A stretch of DNA of 64,000 nucleotides from Candidatus Binatia bacterium (GTDB taxonomy: Bacteria > Desulfobacterota > Binatia > HRBIN30): assembly GCA_023150935.1 (NCBI GenBank), contig JAKLJW010000004.1, positions 1-64,000 on the forward strand, given 5' to 3'. The position numbers and the translations under genes were made by a program. This document shows, one piece after another, positions 7,731 to 16,815 of the stretch. The first letter of the stretch is position 1; every line of letters starts with the position of its first letter. The notes beneath the pieces were generated by a model. It was not told the DNA's origin and did not search any database. It saw nothing but the letters and a program-made list of their open reading frames with translations.

Positions 7731-8915
7731 TTACGCGCCCTCGGCGATCACCGCTTCCATGATTTCGAAGCGATTGATCTGGTTCGTCCCCTCGTAAATC
7801 TGCGTGAGCTTGGCGTCGCGCAGCAACTTCTCGACGCCGTACTCGTGCATGTAGCCGTAGCCGCCGAGGATCTGGATGGCGTCGGTGGCGTTGGCCACCG
7901 CGGCGTCCGACGCAAACGTCTTCGCCATCGACGATAGCTTCAGCGACGGTTCACCCGCCGCGATGGCCCGCGCCGCCTTCCACACCAGACACCGTGCCGC
8001 CTCGACCCGGATGGCCATGTCCGCCAACAACACCTGCATCGCCTGATGCCGCACGATCGGCGCCCCGCCCTGCACGCGCATCCCGGCGTATTCCAGCGCT
8101 TTCTCGTAGGCCGCCCGCGCAATCCCGAGTGCGATCGCCGCCACCGGGGCGCGGGTCACCGACATGATCAAACGGTTGAGCGCCCAGGCGGCGCCCTCGG
8201 CGCCGAGGCGGTGCGCTTCCGGCACCCACACGTCCTCGAACACCAGCTCCGCCGCCGGGCACGCACGCTGCCCCATCTTGTCGAACACCTGCCCCACCGA
8301 GAACCCCGGCGTGTCGGCCGGCACTGCAAAGCAACTCATCCCGTCGCGAATCGGGCCGTTCGGGCTGTTCGACGCGAACACCGTGACCAGACTCGCGATC
8401 GAACCGTTGGAGATGAACACCTTGCGGCCGTTGATCCGGTAGCCGTCGCCGTCGCGGACCACGCGGGTGCGCATGCGCCCCTGCGGATGCCCCATGATGA
8501 AATCCGACCCGGCGTCCGGTTCGGTCGCCGCCAGCGCCGCCAGCTTCGGCGCGTCGGTCTGCCACGACGCCGCCAGCGGCGGCACGAAACGCGCCACCGC
8601 CGCCGGATCGCCGCAGAACAGGATCGGCGTCAGCCCGAGCATGGTCGCTCCGAACAACACCGTGCACCCCGCGCACGCGGCGGCAAACTCCTCCGTGGTC
8701 AGGACGCCGGTAAACGGGTCGTGTCCCGCGCCGCCCATGAACTCCGGCAAACCCGCGCCGAGAATGCCGGCCCGCGCCGCTTCGCGCAGCAACTCGTCGC
8801 GCGCCGGGCTCTCCGGATCCTTGTCCAATACCAACGCCCGCGGCGCGATGTGACGCCGCGCGAAGTCGCGGGCCCACGCCTGGACCTCTCTCTGTTCCGG
8901 TGTCAGGTCGGTCAT
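7731..8915 (-). CDS. Acyl-CoA dehydrogenase
   Basis: 394 residues, standard family length. It oxidises an acyl-CoA to the trans-2-enoyl-CoA with FAD. N-terminal helical domain; middle beta domain with LAALAATEPDAGSDF and RINGRKVFISNGSIASLVTV; C-terminal helical domain with QILGGYGYMHEYGVEKLLRD and the catalytic base Glu375 in IYEGTNQI. It is the last gene of a four-gene minus-strand operon, 13 bases after the acetoacetate-decarboxylase-like gene. Context suggests it handles an acyl-CoA intermediate downstream of the molybdenum enzyme; the substrate cannot be told from sequence. Confidence 0.93.
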   Translation of the reverse strand: MTDLTPEQREVQAWARDFARRHIAPRALVLDKDPESPARDELLREAARAGILGAGLPEFMGGAGHDPFTGVLTTEEFAAACAGCTVLFGATMLGLTPILFCGDPAAVARFVPPLAASWQTDAPKLAALAATEPDAGSDFIMGHPQGRMRTRVVRDGDGYRINGRKVFISNGSIASLVTVFASNSPNGPIRDGMSCFAVPADTPGFSVGQVFDKMGQRACPAAELVFEDVWVPEAHRLGAEGAAWALNRLIMSVTRAPVAAIALGIARAAYEKALEYAGMRVQGGAPIVRHQAMQVLLADMAIRVEAARCLVWKAARAIAAGEPSLKLSSMAKTFASDAAVANATDAIQILGGYGYMHEYGVEKLLRDAKLTQIYEGTNQINRFEIMEAVIAEGA

Positions 8916-8928
8916 GGCGCCTCCGGAC

Positions 8929-9675
8929 TCACGCGGCGGAGCGGGTTCCTGCCTTCCGATCGATGCGCTGCAACACCCGGCCGGCGGGAATCGTGTTGTC
9001 GGAGAGGATGGCGATCAGCGGCCCCTCGGAATCCGGGATGAGGTCGGCGACGGGATCCCAGGACGAGCCCTCGCAGCGCACCGAGCCGGAGCCGATCTCC
9101 ACCTGGTGCTGTACCACTTCGAGCTGCACCGCCGTGATCTCCTCGATCTCGATCTCTCCGGCCGGACCCGGAATCAGCTTGTAGTTGATTGACGGGCGAC
9201 GCGCGGCGTCGGACTGCATCGCCGCCACCTCCGGTGGCATCGGGCCCGTGATCGTCCCTTCGAGCGACAGGATGCACTTGCCGAGGCGCGTCGCCGAGCC
9301 GCGGAACCGATCGCCGTCGCGCTCCCAGACCACGTCGGCGATCTTCTTCGGAAAGCCGGCGATCTCGCGCCCCGGAATCAATGCCTCGTCGGTGGTGACG
9401 TAGATGTACGGAACGTAATTGCCTTCCACGGTGCCGACGCGCACCGGCACCATCACTACCAGCTCCTTGAACGGATGAATGATCGGCGTCTCCGGATACG
9501 TGAGCATCGTGATCATGGAGGGCCCCTCGCCAGCCACCATGCCCGGCGGCAGGATCGCCTCCACGGCGCCCGGTTTGGGCAGGAACGGGAACACGACGAG
9601 ACGGACCCCCGGCCAGTGGTGTGGTGGCGGCGGGAACACGGGGGCAGACCACGGCATGCTGATCGGCTGCGGCAT
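8929..9675 (-). CDS. Acetoacetate decarboxylase family protein
   Basis: 248 residues. ATG 9675 is preceded by GGAGAAGGAGAGAG. The family (PF06314 type) forms a Schiff base with a lysine; here the conserved GREIAGFPKKIADV carries the Lys pair at about 110-111, and the Glu-containing substrate-pocket strands MVPVRVGTVEGNYVPYIYVT precede it. True acetoacetate decarboxylase makes acetone, but many family members have different activities such as aldol or hydratase-type reactions. Between the molybdenum enzyme and an acyl-CoA dehydrogenase, a role on a beta-keto acid or ketone is plausible. Activity is inferred only. Confidence 0.85.
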   Translation of the reverse strand: MPQPISMPWSAPVFPPPPHHWPGVRLVVFPFLPKPGAVEAILPPGMVAGEGPSMITMLTYPETPIIHPFKELVVMVPVRVGTVEGNYVPYIYVTTDEALIPGREIAGFPKKIADVVWERDGDRFRGSATRLGKCILSLEGTITGPMPPEVAAMQSDAARRPSINYKLIPGPAGEIEIEEITAVQLEVVQHQVEIGSGSVRCEGSSWDPVADLIPDSEGPLIAILSDNTIPAGRVLQRIDRKAGTRSAA

Positions 9676-9725
9676 TTTTCTCTCTCCTTCTCCGGTTGTA
9701 ATGGCTTTCTTGTACGAGGATCGAC

Positions 9726-12473
9726 TCAGCGGCTCTCGACGCATTCCATCTCGACGTACACGCAGCGGTCGAACGGTGTTGGCTGCCACTCGATCGGGGT
9801 AAAGGTCAGGTGCCCGTACCCGCCGACGAGATGGAGCCATTTGATCAACCCGGGCTCGACTTCGTTGGCGCCGGCTCCACCCGGAAACGCAAAGCCCTCG
9901 AAGCCGTTGTACACGGTCAAGGCACCGGGGCGCTGCGCCGGGCTGACACGCGCCGCGACGACGAATTCGCCGGCGTCGTTCCGGATGCGCACGAGGGCGT
10001 CGTCGGCAATGCCCCTGGCCCGCGCATCGGCGTCGTTCACGAGAACGAACGGCTTGCCGCGGTGGGTTTCCAGGATGACGGGATTGGTCATGTTCATGGC
10101 GTGGATGCTCCACCGGCTATGGCCGCTGGAGAGGGCGAACGGGTACGCTCCGCCCATGGGTGGCGGGTCCTTGTGCACGGGCAGATCTTCTCCGGCTTCG
10201 CGGTACCAGGGGTGATCGAGCAGAAACTGGGCGCGGCGGGTCAGCGTCGGATAGGGATGTCCGAGCTCGACGTGATTGCGCAGCGGCGCATGCGTCTCGC
10301 CGCGCGGAAACGGCGAGGCCTGGCCCTTGGCAAAGGTGACCAGACCCCAATCGGCATAGCGGCTCCAGCCGCGCTCCCGGAAGGTTTTCAGGGTTGTCCC
10401 TGCCGGCAGATTGCCCACCGCGACTGCGGATTCCACCATGTCGGCCGCAACCGTCTCGTCGTCCACCAGCGCGCCGTCGAGGGTGAAGCCGCTCCACAGC
10501 CGGTCATAAGAACGCTCGACGCCGTTATGGTCGCTGTAGCTCGTCAGCCCGCGGGCGGCGGCACGGGTACCCAGCGCCCTGCACAGCGCCGCAAGCACTT
10601 CCCACTCCGAGCGCGCCTCCCCCGGCGGATCGGCGACCGCATCCGACATGGTCAGGAACATGCTCCACGGTGTCGGCATGTTGAAGGTCGTCTTCTCGTA
10701 ATGCTGCGTCGCCGGCAACACGATGTCGGCGTACAACGCCGTCTGCGACACCCGGTAGTCCATGCAGACGATCTTGCTGAGTTGCGGCCAGAGGTTGTCG
10801 AGGATGACCCGCTGACCGCCACGGCTGCGGCGCACGATGTTGCCGCCGATCTCCAGCAAGACCCGCGGCGGCGAGGCCGGTCCCGGGCGCGCCGCGCCTG
10901 CCCACCAGTTCGCCTCGAGGGCCTCGCTCCAATACGAATCGAAGGAACGCGGCATCGTAGTGTCGTTCCACTCGGGCCGGTTCCAGCGGTCGCGGTAACC
11001 GGCGTGCCAATACCAGAAGAAGGCCGGCGGGCTCATTCCCGTCGACGGGCCCACCATGCGCCAGAACGCATTGGCCGCGAGCTCGGCGGTGAGGGTGGGG
11101 TCCTGCGCCCGTAACCCTTCGACCATCATGCTCATCGTGTCGCGCATCTCGATGGCGCCCTCCGCCCCGGCTTTGAACTTCGCCATGGCGAGCGTGTTGC
11201 CGTCGAAGAGCGAGGAACACCAGCCGCTCGTGCCGCTACCCTTCTTGCCCCAGTTGCCGGTGACCGCAAGCAGCAGGAGCATCGCCCGCGTCATGAGATC
11301 GCCATGGAAATACTTGCTGATACCGGCGCCGAGAAAGATGCGCGTGCGGCGGGCGGCTACCGTCCGAGCGAGGGTGCGGATGGTCTCCGGGTGCACACCG
11401 CAAATGGCCGCTGCCGCCTCCGGCGTGTAGTGCGCGTCGAGCATCCGGCGCAGCCGCGCCAGTAGCGGCTCCACGGTCGCTTCCCCACCGTCGGACAGCC
11501 GCACGGTAACCGTCCCGTCCAGCCGCGGCTCGAAGTCCAGCAGCAAGCTGCCCGGATCGGCGGGAACCAACCCTCGATCCGGGTGCAGGTGGTAGAAACG
11601 GTCGTCACGCCCACCCGCCTCGAGGTGCGACTGGCGCAGGAACTCCTGCGTGTCGGTGCGCACCAGCAAGGAAAGATCGGTTTGCGAGCGGACAAAGCCG
11701 AGATCGCCCAGACCCTCGGCGAGAACCACCTGACACATGGCCAGCGCCAGCGCCGCGTCGGTCCCATGCCGCACGGCCACGTGCGTATCCACATGACTGT
11801 GCGACGGGTTTACATCGGGCGAGATCAACACCAGTTCGGCGCCGCGGTAGCGCGCCTCGACGAGATAATGGAAGGCCGGAATGGCCGTATACGCGGGATT
11901 GCAGTGCCAGATGAGGATGCAGTCGGCATGAAAGAAGTCGTCGACCGAGGTCCCGAAGTGGGACTTGCCGAACACCTGATGGTAACCGACGAAGAAATCG
12001 TTGATCGAGGCATTCACGTCGAGAGAGGTCCCGCCGATGATGTTCATGAACCGCGCCGATGCGGGGATCACGCTGATTTCCGGCGATACCTCGTGAACGA
12101 TCGAGGCTGGGCCGACTTCGACGATCGCGTCCAGCATGGCGTCGGCGATTTCGTCGAGCGCCTCGTCCCAGGAGATCCGTTCCCAGCGTCCCTCGCCGCG
12201 CGCGCCGGCGCGCCGCAGCGGGTAGAGCACGCGATCCGGCGCGTCCAGTTGGCGGCTCCAACAGGCACCCTTCTGACAGCCCATCGGGTTCATGTCGGGC
12301 ACGCCGGGCTCGACCGTCTCGAGTACGCCGGCGGCTTCCTCGCGCACGACCTTGCCGTCCTTCACAAAGACGAGCAGCGGGCAGTTGTTCGGGAAGCAGT
12401 CGACGCAATGCGTGCCGAAGGCCACCCGATCCCAGCCGGTGTTGCAGCGGCGGCGTTGTGCTTCTTCGCTCAT
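9726..12473 (-). CDS. Molybdopterin oxidoreductase, type II DMSO-reductase family, catalytic subunit
   Basis: 915 residues. Residues about 22-66 hold an Fe-S motif (Cys23, Cys26, Cys31, Cys66, with His22) in THCVDCFPNNCPLLVFVKDG and GCQKGACWS. Molybdopterin folds follow: WERISWDEALDEIADAML, HADCILIWHCNPAYT, GAELVLISPD, then IVCMDYRVSQTALYADIVLP and the C-terminal dinucleotide-binding domain. The segment ASINDFFVGYHQVFG aligns with the region holding the Asp ligand of Mo in NarG/ethylbenzene-dehydrogenase-type enzymes. Relatives hydroxylate hydrocarbons or steroids, or reduce oxyanions. No twin-arginine signal is seen, so it looks cytoplasmic. The start overlaps the stop of the Fe-S subunit (ATGA). 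No gamma subunit or TorD-like chaperone gene is nearby. Confidence 0.88.
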   Translation of the reverse strand: MSEEAQRRRCNTGWDRVAFGTHCVDCFPNNCPLLVFVKDGKVVREEAAGVLETVEPGVPDMNPMGCQKGACWSRQLDAPDRVLYPLRRAGARGEGRWERISWDEALDEIADAMLDAIVEVGPASIVHEVSPEISVIPASARFMNIIGGTSLDVNASINDFFVGYHQVFGKSHFGTSVDDFFHADCILIWHCNPAYTAIPAFHYLVEARYRGAELVLISPDVNPSHSHVDTHVAVRHGTDAALALAMCQVVLAEGLGDLGFVRSQTDLSLLVRTDTQEFLRQSHLEAGGRDDRFYHLHPDRGLVPADPGSLLLDFEPRLDGTVTVRLSDGGEATVEPLLARLRRMLDAHYTPEAAAAICGVHPETIRTLARTVAARRTRIFLGAGISKYFHGDLMTRAMLLLLAVTGNWGKKGSGTSGWCSSLFDGNTLAMAKFKAGAEGAIEMRDTMSMMVEGLRAQDPTLTAELAANAFWRMVGPSTGMSPPAFFWYWHAGYRDRWNRPEWNDTTMPRSFDSYWSEALEANWWAGAARPGPASPPRVLLEIGGNIVRRSRGGQRVILDNLWPQLSKIVCMDYRVSQTALYADIVLPATQHYEKTTFNMPTPWSMFLTMSDAVADPPGEARSEWEVLAALCRALGTRAAARGLTSYSDHNGVERSYDRLWSGFTLDGALVDDETVAADMVESAVAVGNLPAGTTLKTFRERGWSRYADWGLVTFAKGQASPFPRGETHAPLRNHVELGHPYPTLTRRAQFLLDHPWYREAGEDLPVHKDPPPMGGAYPFALSSGHSRWSIHAMNMTNPVILETHRGKPFVLVNDADARARGIADDALVRIRNDAGEFVVAARVSPAQRPGALTVYNGFEGFAFPGGAGANEVEPGLIKWLHLVGGYGHLTFTPIEWQPTPFDRCVYVEMECVESR

Positions 12474-13534
12474 GACTGCGCTTCCTCTTGCAGTGTGCCG
12501 ACCGTCGCCGGCGGCGCTGTGAACGGCCCGAACAACTCCTGCCAGCGGTAAACGATCAGGGTGTCGAGGATCTCCGACGTCCGCCCCTCGCGCACTGCCG
12601 CCAGTTCGCCGCGCAGGCGCTCCAACGCGGCGTGCACCGCCGGACCGAACAACGATTCGAGATACTCGGGTGGGATACGCGGCGTGCCGTACGCGATCGA
12701 GCCGTCGGCGTTGACGCGGTGTGGCGACAGCGGCGGCACGTAGAAGACGTTGGGCTCGGTGCCGTACTCGGGGTGCAGCGGCAGCGCCACCTTCCACTCG
12801 TGCACGAGCTTGTGGATCGGCCCGTCGGTATCGTCGAGGTAGCCCACGAAGACCAGCCGGCCCGGGCACTGGCGGGCGCACGTCGGGGCGACACCGGCTT
12901 CGAGGCGCGGGAAGCAGAGGTTACAGTGCTGCGCGACCTTACGGACGTGATTGAAGTAGATCTTCTTGTACGGGCACGCCGCCATGCACCGCTGGGAACC
13001 GCGGCATGCGTCTTCGTTCCGCAACACGATGCCGTCGGCGGCGCGCTTGTACATCGCGCCGGTCGGACAAGCGTCGACGCAGGCCGGGCGCGTGCAGTGG
13101 TTACAAAGGCGCGGCAGGTAGAAGAAATACGCGTTCGGATACTCGCCGCCACCCTGATCTTCGTCCCAGTTGGGGCCCCACGACGGCTCGCGGCCGTTCG
13201 CCGACGGGGCCAGGTGTACCGAGCGGCCGTTGCCGTCGAAGAACACCTCGCTGTGATTGAAGGTCCACCCGCCGCCGAACTCCTCCGCCGCCGGCACGTG
13301 ACCGAGTACGACCTTGCCGTTGGCGTCGTAGCCGCCGCCCATCTGCTCCCAGCCCTTTGGCGTGCCGAGGCCGGGTTGCGTATTGACGGTGCACCACCAT
13401 TGCAGTTCCTCGCCCGCCTCGCGCGTCCACAACATCTTGCAGGCGACGGAGCAGGTCTGGCAGCCCATGCACTTGTTCAGGTCGAAAAGCATGGCGACCT
13501 GGCGCGGAGTCGCGGTTCGGTGTGGAGCGGTCAT
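12470..13534 (-). CDS. Four-cluster ferredoxin-type electron-transfer subunit (NarH/EbdB-like)
   Basis: 354 residues, the partner of the molybdopterin subunit. Four Cys groups are visible: CMGCQTCSVACK near residues 22-33, CNHCTRPACVDACP, CRGSQRCMAACPYKK and CNLCFPRLEAG...CARQCPG. In the third group Ser replaces a cysteine at the place where NarH has Trp (CRGWRMC), so this cluster is probably [3Fe-4S]. The spacing and IYFNHVRKVAQHCNLCFPRL match NarH/EbdB/PcrB proteins. It should pass electrons from the Mo site to an external carrier. First gene of the operon, read away from lysR. Confidence 0.92.
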   Translation of the reverse strand: MTAPHRTATPRQVAMLFDLNKCMGCQTCSVACKMLWTREAGEELQWWCTVNTQPGLGTPKGWEQMGGGYDANGKVVLGHVPAAEEFGGGWTFNHSEVFFDGNGRSVHLAPSANGREPSWGPNWDEDQGGGEYPNAYFFYLPRLCNHCTRPACVDACPTGAMYKRAADGIVLRNEDACRGSQRCMAACPYKKIYFNHVRKVAQHCNLCFPRLEAGVAPTCARQCPGRLVFVGYLDDTDGPIHKLVHEWKVALPLHPEYGTEPNVFYVPPLSPHRVNADGSIAYGTPRIPPEYLESLFGPAVHAALERLRGELAAVREGRTSEILDTLIVYRWQELFGPFTAPPATVGTLQEEAQS

Positions 13535-13657
13535 CAGGATCTCCTTAGATACGCCTATCCCTCAGTTCCGATATGCCTGTCCAATACCAAGTTTCGATAA
13601 AAGTATGCTTTGCGTTCATATCGGCCGGCGTTTACGCTGGTCACGGGGCACACGGGT
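13535..13657. promoter_or_regulatory. Divergent promoter region with nested inverted repeats
   Basis: AT-richer than its surroundings and placed between the Mo-enzyme operon and the divergent lysR. CCGATATG (13568-13575) and CATATCGG (13617-13624) are perfect inverted arms, 41 bases apart. Inside lies ATAC-N15-GTAT, a dyad with T and A at LysR-like positions. LysR proteins commonly control the divergent operon from such a region. No firm -35/-10 assignment. Confidence 0.45.
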
Positions 13658-14539
13658 ATGGACCTGAGACAGGCTCGGCATCTGGTGGCGGTCATCGAGC
13701 ACGGCAACGTGCTGCGGGCAGCGAACGCGATCCATCTTTCGCAGCCGGCGTTGAGCAAGAGCATTCAGAACCTCGAGGCCGAGCTCGGGGTGCCGTTGCT
13801 GGAGCGGGGTCCGCGCGGCGTGGCGCCGACCGTTTACGGCCTGGCGTTGCTGCGGCACGCACGGCTTCTGCTGAACCAGGGAGATCAGGCGATCGCGGAG
13901 ATCCGCGCCATCAGGGAGGGGCAGCTCGGGCACCTGCGGCTCGGGGTGGCGAACTTCGCCATACCTTCCTTGCCGGCGGTCGTCGCGAAGCTGCTCGCGT
14001 CGAAGCCGGGGCTGTCGATCGACGTCGTCGACGGCACGTACGAAGGCCTGACCGAGCTGGTTCGCGAAGGGGCGCTCGACGCCGTGGTCAGTGGGTTGCC
14101 GCCGGTGCATCGTGCCGAGGACCTGGTGCACGAGGAGTTGATCTCCACCAACTTCGTGCTTGCTTGCCGGCCCGACTGCATGCCGTTCCAGCCGGCGCCG
14201 GTTGCGATCGCGTCTCTCGACGGTGTGCAGTGGATTCTGCCGAACCGGCCGCAGGCGATCGTCGACCTGTGGGAGCTCGGGTTTCGGACGATGGGGGTGA
14301 TTCCGCCGCGCCTGGTTCTGCAATCGGCATCGATGATGTTCATCAAGGCCCTGCTGATGGAGGGTCCGTTTGTCACGCTGTTGCCGCGCGGCATCGTGCA
14401 GCCCGAGGTCGGGAACGGGCGTCTCACGGCGATCGAGTTGGAGCATCCGTTCGCGCGCGTGAGCGAGGGTATCATCTACCGGCCGGGCGGCGTGCAGCCG
14501 CCGGTGCTGGCCGCGCTCATCGAGGCCATTCGATCTTGA
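13658..14539 (+). CDS. LysR-family transcriptional regulator
   Basis: 293 residues from ATG 13658 (MDLRQARHLVAVIEHGNVLR); an in-frame ATG at 13610 is less likely because the HTH normally starts at residue 1-5. The N-terminal winged HTH contains AANAIHLSQPALSKSIQNLE and ELGVPLLERGPRGV, followed by the linker helix and a periplasmic-binding-like effector domain (LRLGVANFAIPSLPAVVAKL, FVLACRPDCMPF). It is transcribed divergently from the molybdenum-enzyme operon and is its probable regulator, responding to an unknown pathway metabolite. Confidence 0.92.
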   Translation: MDLRQARHLVAVIEHGNVLRAANAIHLSQPALSKSIQNLEAELGVPLLERGPRGVAPTVYGLALLRHARLLLNQGDQAIAEIRAIREGQLGHLRLGVANFAIPSLPAVVAKLLASKPGLSIDVVDGTYEGLTELVREGALDAVVSGLPPVHRAEDLVHEELISTNFVLACRPDCMPFQPAPVAIASLDGVQWILPNRPQAIVDLWELGFRTMGVIPPRLVLQSASMMFIKALLMEGPFVTLLPRGIVQPEVGNGRLTAIELEHPFARVSEGIIYRPGGVQPPVLAALIEAIRS

Positions 14540-14642
14540 GGGTAAGCCGCAACGTCCGTGTGGATTTCCTCACGACTTCGATCGTCGGCGACGGCGTCCT
14601 TCACTGGGTCGAGAAGGAAGCGTCGAGCCGGGACCGGCGCTC
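14540..14642. other. Short spacer after lysR with a possible gene fragment
   Basis: On the plus strand one frame reads VRVDFLTTSIVGDGVLHWVE, protein-like but unplaced, and is cut at 14643 by the direct repeat. No start or stop pair supports a gene. Confidence 0.3.
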
Positions 14643-14853
14643 GTTCACGGGAGGTCTCCTCCGGTGCGCCGGCGTGCGACGAAGAACTCGTAGGCGTAAT
14701 GCTCCGAATGCCGCCGGTGCATTTTCGGCTCCTGCGCCAGTAGATCGAGTACGGCAAGGGCTTCGTCGTCGCCGGCGTACTTGCCGCGCAGCGCCGCGAT
14801 CCGCCGCAGCATCGGGGTATAGAAGTCGTCCCACCATGCCTCGTCCGGCAACG
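14643..14853 (-). pseudogene. Duplicate tail of a SAM methyltransferase (direct repeat copy A)
   Basis: 211 bp almost identical (three mismatches, at about 14710, 14724 and 14742) to 16605-16815, the 3' end of the intact methyltransferase gene. It encodes LPDEAWWDDFYTPMLRRIAA through FFVARRRTGGDLP. The frame continues upstream to 14923 with unrelated residues including SGGPVWMSYRP. A related but diverged VLDPHLSGRREWMSHRP can be read on the plus strand at about 16077, so this short segment occurs twice in opposite orientation. A translation from 14923 would give 92 residues without a cofactor-binding domain. Confidence 0.85.
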
Positions 14854-14956
14854 AGGGTCGATAGGACATCCACACGGGCCCGCCAGAGCGATGGGTGTCC
14901 AGCACCTCCCTGTAGACTCCCAATACAAACTGAAGACAGGGCTGGAGGGATGATTC

Positions 14957-15151
14957 ATGTCCAAAGCAACCACGCCGAAGATCGATCCGGAAGACTTCCT
15001 CCTCGCACCCCTATCACCGCAGCAGCGACTCGACGCTGCCTTGCGCGTCGCCAAGGAAGCTTTCAAGGGATCCAAGTTGTCGATGGCCGACGTCGAAACG
15101 GCAGTCGCGAAGGTGAGGAGAAAGCGCTACGATCGCGCGCACCGCAAGTAG
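14957..15151 (+). CDS. Small hypothetical protein upstream of DUF433/DUF5615 pair
   Basis: 64 residues: MSKATTPKIDPEDFLLAPLS, then a helical segment QQRLDAALRVAKEAFKGSKL and a basic tail AVAKVRRKRYDRAHRK. GGAGGG lies 7 bases before the ATG. It precedes the DUF433 gene by 30 bases on the same strand, so it may be a third component or a separate small antitoxin. I do not recognise the family. Confidence 0.5.
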   Translation: MSKATTPKIDPEDFLLAPLSPQQRLDAALRVAKEAFKGSKLSMADVETAVAKVRRKRYDRAHRK

Positions 15152-15834
<683 letters not shown>

Positions 15835-16437
15835 TCTCGTGTCTGCTTGCCAACCAACTCAACCAGTGTCGAGCGCCGCTGATTTGTAGCCAAACTGTAG
15901 CCAAGGCGACGGACAAGGACGTCTATTGGCGCACATTGGCGGATTTTCGAAAGCGGGTGATCAACGTTTGAAACCAACGTCTTAGGACGGTCCAGGATAT
16001 CCGCGTACGGCGGCGGATTTTCTCCTTATCCTCCTCACATGCAGGAGGTCCCTGGTTCGAGTCCTGAGGTGCTGGATGAGGTGCTGGACCCCCATCTCTC
16101 CGGCAGGCGCGAGTGGATGTCCCACCGACCCCGGCACGATGCACCCGTCCTGCCGGCGCAATCTTCTGTTGACACGCGCTTTGTCCGCGCTGTATACGGG
16201 CTGTGAAGGGGGGATCGTAAAGACGAGGGGGATGGCGGGCAACGTCCGAGAATCGAGCTTATGTCAAACACGGCGTTTGTACCGGCTATCCGCCCGTCGT
16301 CTGACCACGACACGTTACTGACCCGTATGGAACCTGCCCCTACGGTCCGGTTCACAGGTGGCCCTGATCCGGCGCTAGCCCGGAAAAAGGGAGAGCAGGG
16401 AAAGGATTCGTTTGCGGCAGGCTACGACACGAAGTAC
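15835..16437. other. Decayed intergenic stretch between the DUF5615 gene and IS1380 fragment
   Basis: No intact gene. It holds paired TGTAGCCAA motifs near 15886-15903, a tRNA-like 3' half (16030-16068), and a short coding-like segment EVLDPHLSGRREWMSHRP at about 16077-16130 that resembles part of the frame at 14850-14910 on the other strand. The mixture suggests successive insertions beside an attachment site. Confidence 0.4.
16030..16068 (+). other. tRNA-like 3' half, possible attachment-site remnant
   Basis: CTCCTCACATGCAGGAGG followed by TCCCTGGTTCGAGTCCTGAG looks like an anticodon arm, variable loop and T arm (GGTTCGAGTCC). The D arm and acceptor stem are not present upstream and the anticodon loop is too long for a normal tRNA, so this is not a working gene. 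Such 3' halves commonly mark where an integrase-borne element recombined into a tRNA. Confidence 0.4.
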
Positions 16438-16590
16438 CTGGCGGTGGTCAGTGCGGCGCGCCCCAAGCGACTGCGCTTCGCGCTGTTCACCATCGCGGGC
16501 CGCCTGATCTCGCACGCCGGCAAGTTGATACTGCAGATCAGTGCCGCGGCGGACCGACTGGCCGGACTGGTTGAGGCGCGCCGCCGCGTT
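16438..16590 (+). mobile_element. IS1380-family transposase, C-terminal fragment
   Basis: About 50 residues, AVVSAARPKRLRFALFTIAG then RLISHAGKLILQISAAADRL and AGLVEARRRV, the basic C-terminal helices of IS1380-type DDE transposases. The catalytic DDE core is absent and the coding stops matching at about 16590, 15 bases before the methyltransferase repeat. It is an inactive end piece. Confidence 0.6.
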
Positions 16591-16604
16591 AGCGCCGGAT
16601 TTGG

Positions 16605-16815
16605 GTTCACGGGAGGTCTCCTCCGGTGCGCCGGCGTGCGACGAAGAACTCGTAGGCGTAATGCTCCGAATACCGCCGGTGCATTTCCGGCTCCTGCGCC
16701 AGTCGATCGAGTACGGCAAGGGCTTCGTCGTCGCCGGCGTACTTGCCGCGCAGCGCCGCGATCCGCCGCAGCATCGGGGTATAGAAGTCGTCCCACCATG
16801 CCTCGTCCGGCAACG
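16605..16815 (-). repeat. Direct repeat copy B, inside the methyltransferase 3' end
   Basis: Same orientation as 14643-14853, offset 1,962 bases, 208 of 211 positions identical. Both copies start at GTTCACGGGAGG and end at TCCGGCAACG. Confidence 0.9.

Noticed and set aside
9676-10113. N-terminal extension of the acetoacetate-decarboxylase-like protein
   Set aside because: The codons before ATG 9675 are antisense-type composition overlapping the Mo subunit gene; a good ribosome-binding site precedes 9675.
12474-12881. 136-residue N-terminal extension of the Mo subunit containing a Tat-like Arg run
   Set aside because: This region lies inside the Fe-S subunit gene in another frame; Arg-rich composition mimics Tat motifs but has no hydrophobic core.
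16030-16068. Functional tRNA gene
   Set aside because: No D arm or acceptor stem, and the anticodon loop is oversized; kept only as a tRNA-like remnant.
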